Source: CAVURW01 sp963743595 (lineage in GTDB: Bacteria; Verrucomicrobiota; Verrucomicrobiia; Methylacidiphilales; UBA1321). From it: a DNA stretch of 7,296 nt. The number at the start of each line of letters is the position of its first letter. Position 1 is the stretch's first letter. The DNA lies in NCBI GenBank assembly GCA_963743595.1, contig CAVURW010000216.1:1-7296 (forward strand). Direction: 5' to 3'. The position numbers and the translations under genes were made by a program. The notes beneath the pieces are model-generated. The model was given only the letters and a program-made list of their open reading frames with translations, did not search any database and was not told the origin of the DNA. This document shows positions 1 to 5,503 of the stretch, piece by piece.

Positions 1-504
1 GGGCACTGAAGTTTTCAGGATCTCAGCGATCTCTTCGTAGGAAAATTCGTCGTAGCGCCGAAGAATCACCGCCAGCCGTTGTTGCGCGGGCAGGGCATGG
101 ATGGCGCGGTCGATTTGCTGCATCATCTCACGCTTGAGTGCACTGGCATCGGGAGCGTCATTTGCCACATCCGGCAAATCCATTTCGTTCGTTTGGCCGC
201 TCTCCTCAGGATCTTCCCGGTTCAGGCTAACAAGCACGGCGCGTTTCCTGCGACGGTGCTCATTAAAAACGAGGTTTTGGACGATCGTGAACATCCACGT
301 GCGGAAGCGAGCCTTTGGCTGATAGCTGGGTGCTGCCCGGTAAATGCGAATGAAGACTTGCTGAGCCAGATCGTGCGCTTCAGCCGCGTCATCCAGCATT
401 TTAGCGATGGTTCCGAAGACGAGACCGTGGTGCTTTTCGACGAGTTCTCGCAGAGCCACCTCGTCCCCATCTGCGATCCTTGTCATCAGCACCTTGTCGT
501 GCAT
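1..504 (-). CDS. ECF-type RNA polymerase sigma factor, 3' end cut by the window edge
   Basis: This is the first 168 codons of a sigma-70 family factor of the extracytoplasmic-function type, which would direct RNA polymerase to a specific promoter set. Region 2 spans roughly residues 20-90 and contains the core-binding and -10 recognition pattern DLAQQVFIRIYRA (45-57) followed by FRTWMFTIVQNLVFNEHRRR (67-86). A linker of about 35 acidic residues follows, then the start of region 4 (about 125 onward) with ALPAQQRLAVILRRYDEFSY and the first part of the helix-turn-helix (EEIAEILKTSVP) at the cut. I chose ATG at 504 because family members usually begin a few residues before the IADGDE-like motif. 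The frame stays open upstream, so GTG at 528 or 552, or ATG at 486, are also possible, and none has a strong ribosome site. The last bases of the gene and any anti-sigma partner lie outside the window. The family call is firm; the target regulon is unknown. Confidence 0.93.
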   Translation of the reverse strand, partial: MHDKVLMTRIADGDEVALRELVEKHHGLVFGTIAKMLDDAAEAHDLAQQVFIRIYRAAPSYQPKARFRTWMFTIVQNLVFNEHRRRKRAVLVSLNREDPEESGQTNEMDLPDVANDAPDASALKREMMQQIDRAIHALPAQQRLAVILRRYDEFSYEEIAEILKTSVP

Positions 505-561
505 GTCCGAGTGAAGTTCCGACGCCACCGCTGTGTTGGGATGAGGAAGCACGGGGGTAAG

Positions 562-589
562 GTTATCGCTAAAAGGACAAAAAGAGCAA
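562..589 (-). promoter_or_regulatory. weak candidate promoter for the sigma factor gene
   Basis: Reading the minus strand, TTGCTC (589-584) and GATAAC (567-562) are separated by 16 bases, which resembles a housekeeping promoter with 3 of 6 and 4 of 6 consensus matches. It would give a leader of about 50 bases before the ATG at 504. The match is poor and could be chance in this AT-richer intergenic stretch. Confidence 0.2.
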
Positions 590-650
590 GAACACAGCGA
601 ATTTATTTTGCGTGATTTTTCTCAACTCCTGCGTAAAAGCGCAATACTTT

Positions 651-669
651 CAGTTACCGTAGGGAACTG
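651..669. repeat. imperfect palindrome between ctaC and the sigma factor gene
   Basis: The plus strand reads CAGTTACCGTAGGGAACTG, whose arms CAGTTACC and GGGAACTG pair with one internal mismatch around a 3-base centre. It lies about 50 bases beyond the ctaC stop and about 150 bases before the sigma start. It could be an operator, an RNA hairpin at the end of the oxidase transcript, or chance. No run of T follows on either strand, so it is not a clear intrinsic terminator. Confidence 0.25.
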
Positions 670-696
670 CTAACCAAACGCAATCTCAAACCACTT

Positions 697-726
697 CGTT
701 ACGGGCAATAAGGCTGCCACTTAACG
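697..726 (-). terminator. possible weak hairpin at the end of the oxidase operon
   Basis: An outer pair of arms CGTTA (697-701) and TAACG (722-726) encloses an inner pair GGCA (704-707) and TGCC (715-718), so the transcript can fold into an interrupted hairpin that includes the ctaC stop codon. No U-run follows on the minus strand, so if it ends transcription it is not by the canonical intrinsic route. It may instead protect the 3' end or have no role. Confidence 0.2.
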
Positions 727-1479
727 TGTGGCTTCTTTTGTCGCTTTGTACCATTTATCGTACTTCTCCTGCGACTCGACCACGATGGTTCCCTTCATTG
801 CGGAATGACCCTGGCCACAAAGTTGGGCGCAGACGATTTCATAAGTCCCTTCGCGGGTCGCCTTAAACCAGACCGGAATCTCCGAGCCAGGAACGGCATC
901 TTGCGCCACACGGAACGAGGGGACACAGAAATCATGGACCACGTCCCGCGAACCGACTTCAACAACGACATCCCGATTTACGGGAACATGCATTTCAAAA
1001 ATGGTGAGGAGGTCATCATCAGCGTTGGGATCTTTCAGATTCACGCCCAACGGATTCGACGGGGTAATGAAACTGTTATCCCGCTCACCAAACTTACCGT
1101 CCTTACCAGCGTACTGAATGTTCCAAGCGTATTGCTGACCCCAGCAGCGAATGTGAATGACATCCGGGCCCGTGGGAACTCGGTCCACGCGCTCCGCCCA
1201 GATCGGTGCCGCGAACGCCATCAAGAGAACCACTTCCAAGACGAGAATTCCGCCCTCAAGTTTTGTGGGCAAATGACTGCGCACCCCATAGTAGTCGGCC
1301 TTCGGATTCGCTGAGTGGCGGAAGCGGTAGAGCGTGTAGAAATAGAAACCGCCCCAGCCGACGAAGAGCACGAGCATGAACCAGTGGCAAAGCTCCAGCA
1401 TACTATCGATAACGTAGCCGCCCTCAGAAGCATTCGGCGGAATACCCAACATCTCAATTAACAACCCCAGCGTAATCAT
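721..1479 (-). CDS. ctaC: Cytochrome c oxidase subunit II (CuA subunit)
   Basis: This 252-residue protein (also called CoxB) accepts electrons from a periplasmic donor at the binuclear CuA centre and passes them to heme a in subunit I. It has two membrane helices (about 28-53 and 76-96) and then a periplasmic cupredoxin domain. The CuA ligands are visible: His182 in DVVHDF, then Cys217, Cys221, His225 and Met228 in the CAQLCGQGHSAM stretch. The residue between the cysteines is Gln219 rather than the usual Glu, and the aromatic motif reads WGQQYAWNIQY (113-123) with Tyr117 where the classic electron-entry Trp sits. There is no C-terminal heme c domain. Glu75 aligns with the K-pathway entry Glu, and a further Glu82 lies inside helix 2. 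The ATG overlaps the TGA of the preceding gene (ATGA), with a strong AGGAGG site at 1492-1487, seven bases upstream, so the start is secure. It is the last gene of the operon. Confidence 0.96.
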   Translation of the reverse strand: MITLGLLIEMLGIPPNASEGGYVIDSMLELCHWFMLVLFVGWGGFYFYTLYRFRHSANPKADYYGVRSHLPTKLEGGILVLEVVLLMAFAAPIWAERVDRVPTGPDVIHIRCWGQQYAWNIQYAGKDGKFGERDNSFITPSNPLGVNLKDPNADDDLLTIFEMHVPVNRDVVVEVGSRDVVHDFCVPSFRVAQDAVPGSEIPVWFKATREGTYEIVCAQLCGQGHSAMKGTIVVESQEKYDKWYKATKEATR

Positions 1480-1751
1480 ATCGATTCCTCCTCGAGCTCC
1501 TTATCCGACTTGAGCAGATCGGAGTAATCCGGCAGCGGATTCTTCTCTCTCCAAATCAGGTAGCGCATAAAACCGTAGAGACAGCCGAGCATACTGAACA
1601 TGATGATGACCATCGCGACGATGCCCCAGGTCACGGCATCCCCAATCCGGCTGCCGCCGTTGCTGGCAAAACAGAACGGACAGGCATGTAGGACAGACAT
1701 CGACAAGGCGAATAGGGTCACCCCTGAATAACAAATGAGTCGTGATTTCAT
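1476..1751 (-). CDS. Small membrane protein with exported CPFC motif, within the oxidase operon
   Basis: I do not recognise a named family for this 91-residue protein. Residues 1-23 look like a signal peptide or first helix (MKSRLICYSG, then a hydrophobic run ending LHA), directly followed by CPFCFASNGGSR (24-35). A second hydrophobic helix covers about 42-66 and a charged, acidic tail covers 67-91. If the N-terminus is cleaved, the CPFC pair would sit at the start of a mature single-span protein on the periplasmic face. That position would suit copper handling, disulfide exchange or assembly of the CuA centre, but this is inference from position only. It begins 3 bases after the upstream stop with no obvious ribosome site, so translation is probably coupled, and its TGA overlaps the ctaC start by four bases. 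CPFC is not followed by His, so it is not a heme c site. LHAC is a poor lipobox, so lipidation is possible but weakly supported. Confidence 0.85.
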   Translation of the reverse strand: MKSRLICYSGVTLFALSMSVLHACPFCFASNGGSRIGDAVTWGIVAMVIIMFSMLGCLYGFMRYLIWREKNPLPDYSDLLKSDKELEEESI

Positions 1752-1754
1752 AGG

Positions 1755-1958
1755 CTAGTAGATGTAGATGTGCTTGGTTTTCTTGAGGAAATAGAATTCG
1801 TAAACGACTAATCCGATGGCTGCCGCAACGGAGCCGAATCCTGCAATACGGTAGCCGACGCCATAAGCCATCGGATCCGTAAAGCACCAATACGCAAATA
1901 GAACGCAGATGATGAATGCGGCGAGGATGATAACTTGGTGAAAGTGCTTAATGGACAT
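1755..1958 (-). CDS. 67-residue two-helix membrane protein in the oxidase operon
   Basis: The protein is 67 residues long with two likely membrane helices (about 7-25 and 36-58), separated by a short loop containing TDPMAYGVGYR and ending in a basic and aromatic tail (KKTKHIYIY). I chose ATG at 1958, four bases after the ctaF stop, because the longer open frame upstream runs back inside ctaF and encodes a Cys/Ser/Thr-rich stretch with no membrane character. No strong ribosome site precedes it, which suggests translational coupling. I do not recognise the family. Its size, membrane nature and place between subunit IV and the CPFC protein suggest an accessory subunit or assembly factor of the oxidase, but nothing in the sequence identifies a cofactor or catalytic residue. 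Confidence 0.8.
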   Translation of the reverse strand: MSIKHFHQVIILAAFIICVLFAYWCFTDPMAYGVGYRIAGFGSVAAAIGLVVYEFYFLKKTKHIYIY

Positions 1959-1962
1959 AAGG

Positions 1963-2349
1963 TTACAGTTTAAAGGTTCCCAGAACGTCGTGGTACGCAA
2001 ACAGGCAGAGAAAGACCATGCAGAACAGGAAGAAGACCGCAAAAAAGATCGTTCGATAGGCTAGCGTGTACTTCTGCAACATCGTCGCAAAGAAGTAGAG
2101 AATCAAGGAAGAGCGGACCGCCAGTAGGATCATCGTTACCCGGAAATTACCGTCCGGTGTGAACGCCATCATCCAGCCGGAAAAGGTTACTGCAACGAGC
2201 GTCAGCGCGAAGAATCCCGAGAAGAAATAGACGTTCTCCCAGAAATGCTCCCACACATGTTGCCGCACATGTTCCATATCTTCATGGGCCGGTTCTGCAT
2301 GTGAATCGACCTCATCATCGTGCGCGGAGTGGGAGTGATCAGAGCTCAT
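1963..2349 (-). CDS. ctaF: Cytochrome c oxidase subunit IV (prokaryotic CtaF/CyoD-like)
   Basis: This 128-residue protein matches the bacterial heme-copper oxidase subunit IV type: a hydrophilic N-terminus followed by three membrane helices (about 39-62, 71-90 and 98-119). Family members support assembly and stability of the oxidase and carry no redox centre. The first 35 residues are unusually rich in His and acidic residues, with eight histidines (5, 7, 10, 17, 22, 27, 31, 35), and would face the cytoplasm in the normal topology. The start codon is two bases after the ctaE stop (TAACCATG). There is no clear Shine-Dalgarno site, so translation is likely coupled to ctaE. The assignment rests on size, topology and operon position, since this family has weak sequence conservation. 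Confidence 0.85.
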   Translation of the reverse strand: MSSDHSHSAHDDEVDSHAEPAHEDMEHVRQHVWEHFWENVYFFSGFFALTLVAVTFSGWMMAFTPDGNFRVTMILLAVRSSLILYFFATMLQKYTLAYRTIFFAVFFLFCMVFLCLFAYHDVLGTFKL

Positions 2350-2351
2350 GG

Positions 2352-3212
2352 TTAGAACAGGTAAAGGATGGGGAAGGCGGAAATCCAGACGAGATCGACA
2401 AAGTGCCAGAAAATGCCGAAGACCTCAATCCGGTTGGCCAAGTGCTCCGGGTTACGCCGATAGAGCGATGCACCGGGTCCCCAGAAATAGAGCATCACCA
2501 CAATTCCACCCACGATGTGCAGTGCATGAAGACCGGTGATCGTGAAGTAGATGGCGCAGAACGTATTGCAAGCGGGCAAGAAATTGCTGTAGCGGTAGAG
2601 GTCGCACTTTTGAATGACCATCTCCTTCTCTTCATCCACCGCTGGAGCTTCTTTGCTCATCATCTTGTCCGCGAACGGAACGAATTCCTTGTCTGGAACT
2701 ACGGTAATCGTGGTGGCTGTCTCGCCGTGATAGTGGCCACGTAACTCGTGGATGTGTTGGAGCTGCATCTGAATGTCACCTACGAACAGATGATCAGCTT
2801 CCACCTCCTTTTGGTAGTTCTGATACGCCCCGTCCTTCACCCAAAGCGAGTAGTGCATCGCTTTGTCGTAGTACTCAGTCGATTTAACCCCGAGAAACGC
2901 AGCTCCTAAGAGAATCGTGAGCCCGAGCCAGAATCGGTACCAGAAACGGAAATTCCGGGTCTTCAGCACCATCCACGCACACACCATGGAAATACTCGAG
3001 ACCACAAGCAGGAACGTATTCAGCAGACCGATCGGTACGTTCAGAAGATGAACTGGCCATGTACCTGGTTCAGCTCCCGTACGGAGAATGATGTAAGCCG
3101 TAAACAAGCCGCCAAAGAGCATGACCTCAGAAGCCAAGAACAGCCAGATACCCAGCTTCGAGTTGTACATGCCCGTGTCAGGACGGGTGGCGATATTGTA
3201 GGGGATTTCCAT
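2352..3212 (-). CDS. ctaE: Cytochrome c oxidase subunit III
   Basis: This 286-residue subunit III has five predicted helices, the short bacterial form: about 21-43, 59-82, 93-111, 217-241 and 265-284. Family signatures include KLGIWLFLASEVMLFGGLF near the N-terminus, the membrane glutamate of STEYYDKAMHY (Glu113), ITGLHALHIVGG (225-236) and WHFVDLVWISAFPILYL at the end. Subunit III has no metal; it stabilises subunit I and sustains proton uptake through the D-pathway. A hydrophilic insert of about 85 residues (122-207), rich in Glu, Asp and His, separates helices 3 and 4. By the usual topology that segment is periplasmic, and compact relatives have only a short loop there. The ATG lies 14 bases after the tandem stop (TAA TAG) of ctaD. 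Confidence 0.95.
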   Translation of the reverse strand: MEIPYNIATRPDTGMYNSKLGIWLFLASEVMLFGGLFTAYIILRTGAEPGTWPVHLLNVPIGLLNTFLLVVSSISMVCAWMVLKTRNFRFWYRFWLGLTILLGAAFLGVKSTEYYDKAMHYSLWVKDGAYQNYQKEVEADHLFVGDIQMQLQHIHELRGHYHGETATTITVVPDKEFVPFADKMMSKEAPAVDEEKEMVIQKCDLYRYSNFLPACNTFCAIYFTITGLHALHIVGGIVVMLYFWGPGASLYRRNPEHLANRIEVFGIFWHFVDLVWISAFPILYLF

Positions 3213-3226
3213 GAAATGAGCGGCTA

Positions 3227-5353
3227 TTAATGTTTCGGCTGAACTCCACCAGATTCAGGCTCGTCCGTCGAGTCTGGGCGCTTCTTTTCCTTAGGGGGCT
3301 GAGTCTGAGGCGTGTAATCTTTATCATCGCCGGGGACGCTGTATTCATAAGGGCCACGATAAACCGTGGGGAACTTCTTGAAATTACCGTGCGGCGGGGG
3401 TGTCGGCGCGGTCCATTCGACGGTGGTCGCTTCCCAAGGATTATCGCCTACACGCTTTCCGTACTTAATGCTCCAGAAGAAGTTAAAGATGAACGGCAAT
3501 TGAACAATCCCCAGCAGACCGGCCGAGAACGTGATGAACTCGTTCCATTGGAGGACGGGGGAATTGAGGTCGTACGTTCCGCCGCCATCGTACATACGAC
3601 GGTGCATGCCCGCCATCCCCTGCAGGAACATCGGGAAGAATACGCAATTCATGAGGATCATGGTGGGCCAGAAGTGGATCTTTCCCAGCATTTCATCCAT
3701 CAAGCGACCCGTCACCTTCGGGTACCAGTGGGCGATACCCGCAAAGAGCATGAACATCGTTCCAGGTGCAATCACATAGTGGAAGTGAGCGATGATGTAG
3801 TAGGTATCGTGCAAGTACGTATCTGGAGCGCTGAACGCGAGAGGGATTCCCGTAAGACCGCCGATTCCAAAGAGCGGCAATGCAGCCGACGCCCAGAGCA
3901 TGGGTGTGGTGAATCGAATCGACCCGCCCCATAGGGAGATGAGAATCGAGCTGATAATCAAGATCGTCGGCACTGAGATGATGATCGTCGTTAGCTGGAA
4001 GAATGCGCTAACTGCTGTGCCCATACCCGTGAGGTACATGTGATGCGCCCACACGATCATCGAGAGGAAGCCGAGCGTGAAGAGCCCATAAACCATTTGT
4101 TCATAGCCCCAAATCGGCTTACGCGAATTGACCGCAATGATCTCTGTAATGATTCCGAATCCAGGGAGAATGAGAACGTAAACCTCTGGGTGACCCAAGA
4201 ACCAGAAGAGATGCTGCCACAAAAGAGGCGTTCCACCACCGCTGTACTGGTGCATGGGCGATCCATTCACGACCATGCCCGAAGAAAGGAACAGACACGA
4301 TCCGCTCATGCGATCCATCAACTGCATGACGCCAGCGGCCTCGAGCGGCGGGAAGGCCAGGAGGAGGAGAAACGCCGTCATCAACTGCGTCCACACAAAG
4401 AAAGGCAGGCGCATCCAGGTCATGCCCTTGGTGCGCAGTTGGATGATCGTGGCGATGAAATTGATACTACCGAGAAGAGACGCGGTGATATTGAAGACCA
4501 TCCCGAAGAGCCAAAGTGATTGACCCGAGAGGAACCGGCTGAGCAGGATGTTCCCGGTATCGCCAATATACGGCTCCAAATGGAGATGGGTTTGGTCGGC
4601 GATTTCCGAAAGTGGGGAGTACGAGGTCCAACCCGATTTCGCCGCGCCGCCTGGTGCAAAGAAACTCCCGAACATGATGATGCCGCTTAAAAAGAACAGC
4701 CAGAAGCTGGCCATGTTCAGCCGGGGGAAAGTCATATCTGGCGCGCCAATCTGGAGCGGCATCACGTAATTTCCGAACGCAGCGAAGCCGACGGGAACGA
4801 TGCCCAAGAACACCATGATGGTGCCGTGCATGGCTCCAAGCGAGTTGTAGAAGTCGCCGGTCATCACACCATCAGGCATTTGCGCGTGGCCGAAGAACAG
4901 CTCGAGCCATGAGGTGGGGTTGATCCAGATCCAGGAGCCGTTATGAAAGAACTCAATAGGGTAAGGATTCTGCGGATCGTAAGCAGCCGGTTTGGTGGCA
5001 GGCGTAAGAGTGGGGTGCTGGGTGGCAAAGGGGTTGAACTGGTACTCTACCAAGGACATCTTGTAGGAGATGTGGTGGTAAAGATTATCCGCAGTCAGGG
5101 CTTCACCCGGATAAGCGAGCTGCCAGCGCATCATCAAAACAAAGAGGAATCCGACGAAGAGGAACGTTAACCCGCAGAGCAAATACTGGATGCCGATGAC
5201 TTTATGGTCACTCGAGAAGATATACTTCTGCCAAAACCCCATCTGATGTTCATCGTGGTCGTGGTCATGATCATGGGCGTGAAGCGTTGCCGCCGTCGTC
5301 GTCGGCGGGACCTTGACCTCACTTGGGCTCGGGCTTGCGGGAAAGTCGTCCAT
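3227..5353 (-). CDS. ctaD: Cytochrome c oxidase subunit I, aa3-type heme-copper oxygen reductase
   Basis: This 708-residue catalytic subunit reduces O2 to water and pumps protons in the inner membrane. It has the 12-helix core. Visible ligands are His176 and His525 for low-spin heme a, His523 for heme a3, and His388, His437 and His438 for CuB, with Tyr392 placed for the His-Tyr cross-link in GHPEVY. The Mg-site pair is His515-Asp516 (LHDTYY). The D-pathway is intact (Asp206, Asn195, Asn213, Glu390), which fits the A1 type. In the K-pathway Thr463 is kept but the lysine is Ile466 (VPTILI instead of VPTGIK). The N-terminus has a His/Asp-rich run (25-36). The loop between helices 1 and 2 (about 76-167) is roughly 50 residues longer than in compact homologues. 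Residues 640-708 form a hydrophilic tail including the common NPWEATTVEW motif. An AGAAGGA ribosome site (5369-5363) lies nine bases before the ATG. It is the first gene of the operon. Confidence 0.98.
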   Translation of the reverse strand: MDDFPASPSPSEVKVPPTTTAATLHAHDHDHDHDEHQMGFWQKYIFSSDHKVIGIQYLLCGLTFLFVGFLFVLMMRWQLAYPGEALTADNLYHHISYKMSLVEYQFNPFATQHPTLTPATKPAAYDPQNPYPIEFFHNGSWIWINPTSWLELFFGHAQMPDGVMTGDFYNSLGAMHGTIMVFLGIVPVGFAAFGNYVMPLQIGAPDMTFPRLNMASFWLFFLSGIIMFGSFFAPGGAAKSGWTSYSPLSEIADQTHLHLEPYIGDTGNILLSRFLSGQSLWLFGMVFNITASLLGSINFIATIIQLRTKGMTWMRLPFFVWTQLMTAFLLLLAFPPLEAAGVMQLMDRMSGSCLFLSSGMVVNGSPMHQYSGGGTPLLWQHLFWFLGHPEVYVLILPGFGIITEIIAVNSRKPIWGYEQMVYGLFTLGFLSMIVWAHHMYLTGMGTAVSAFFQLTTIIISVPTILIISSILISLWGGSIRFTTPMLWASAALPLFGIGGLTGIPLAFSAPDTYLHDTYYIIAHFHYVIAPGTMFMLFAGIAHWYPKVTGRLMDEMLGKIHFWPTMILMNCVFFPMFLQGMAGMHRRMYDGGGTYDLNSPVLQWNEFITFSAGLLGIVQLPFIFNFFWSIKYGKRVGDNPWEATTVEWTAPTPPPHGNFKKFPTVYRGPYEYSVPGDDKDYTPQTQPPKEKKRPDSTDEPESGGVQPKH

Positions 5354-5370
5354 AATTTCGTGTCCTTCTA

Positions 5371-5403
5371 TTAGCGTAGTTTAAGTGGCTTCCTCTGCAC
5401 CAT
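5371..5403 (-). other. possible 10-codon leader ORF before ctaD
   Basis: Within the probable ctaD leader, ATG at 5403 opens a short frame encoding MVQRKPLKLR that ends in TAA followed at once by TAG, right next to the ctaD ribosome site (5369-5363). A 5-bp inverted repeat, GTGGC (5385-5389) and GCCAC (5404-5408), flanks its start. No Shine-Dalgarno site precedes this ATG, so it may well be chance. Confidence 0.15.
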
Positions 5404-5449
5404 GCCACAGATTTCAAGAATTGCGTAAGGTATATTGAGCGGTATTACA

Positions 5450-5479
5450 AGTATAAGTCGACTTTGTCCTTCAAGACAA
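5450..5479 (-). promoter_or_regulatory. candidate promoter of the cytochrome oxidase operon
   Basis: On the minus strand TTGTCT (5479-5474) and TATACT (5455-5450) are spaced by 18 bases, giving 4 of 6 and 5 of 6 matches to the housekeeping consensus. It lies in the 150-base gap between the PpiC gene stop and ctaD, and would give a leader of about 90 bases. The -35 element overlaps an AT-rich inverted repeat (TTTGTC at 5463-5468, GACAAA at 5475-5480), which could be a regulator site. It is the best promoter-like match in the gap, but it is unproven. Confidence 0.35.
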
Positions 5480-5503
5480 AAAATTTAAATTGTAGTCAAG
5501 CGG

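Noticed and set aside
514..520. GGAACTT on the minus strand as an ECF-type -35 element for autoregulation of the sigma gene
   Set aside because: The word fits the SigmaE-like -35, but no matching -10 appears at the right distance, and transcription would start inside the likely coding region.
79..615. A 178-codon open frame on the plus strand
   Set aside because: It is antisense to the sigma factor, which has clear region 2 and region 4 motifs.
805..1314. A 169-codon open frame on the plus strand
   Set aside because: It is antisense to the CuA subunit gene and shows no family pattern.
1668..1682. CPFC in the 91-residue protein as a heme c site
   Set aside because: Covalent heme c needs CxxCH. 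Here the residue after the second Cys is Phe.
3230..3934. A 234-codon open frame on the plus strand
   Set aside because: It is antisense to ctaD, whose protein is unmistakable. Its translation is Arg-rich with no domain or membrane pattern, as expected for the opposite strand of a conserved gene.
5463..5480. Inverted repeat TTTGTC-N6-GACAAA as the terminator of the PpiC gene
   Set aside because: The stem is only 6 AU-rich pairs and, in the minus-strand transcript, the U-run lies before the stem, not after it.
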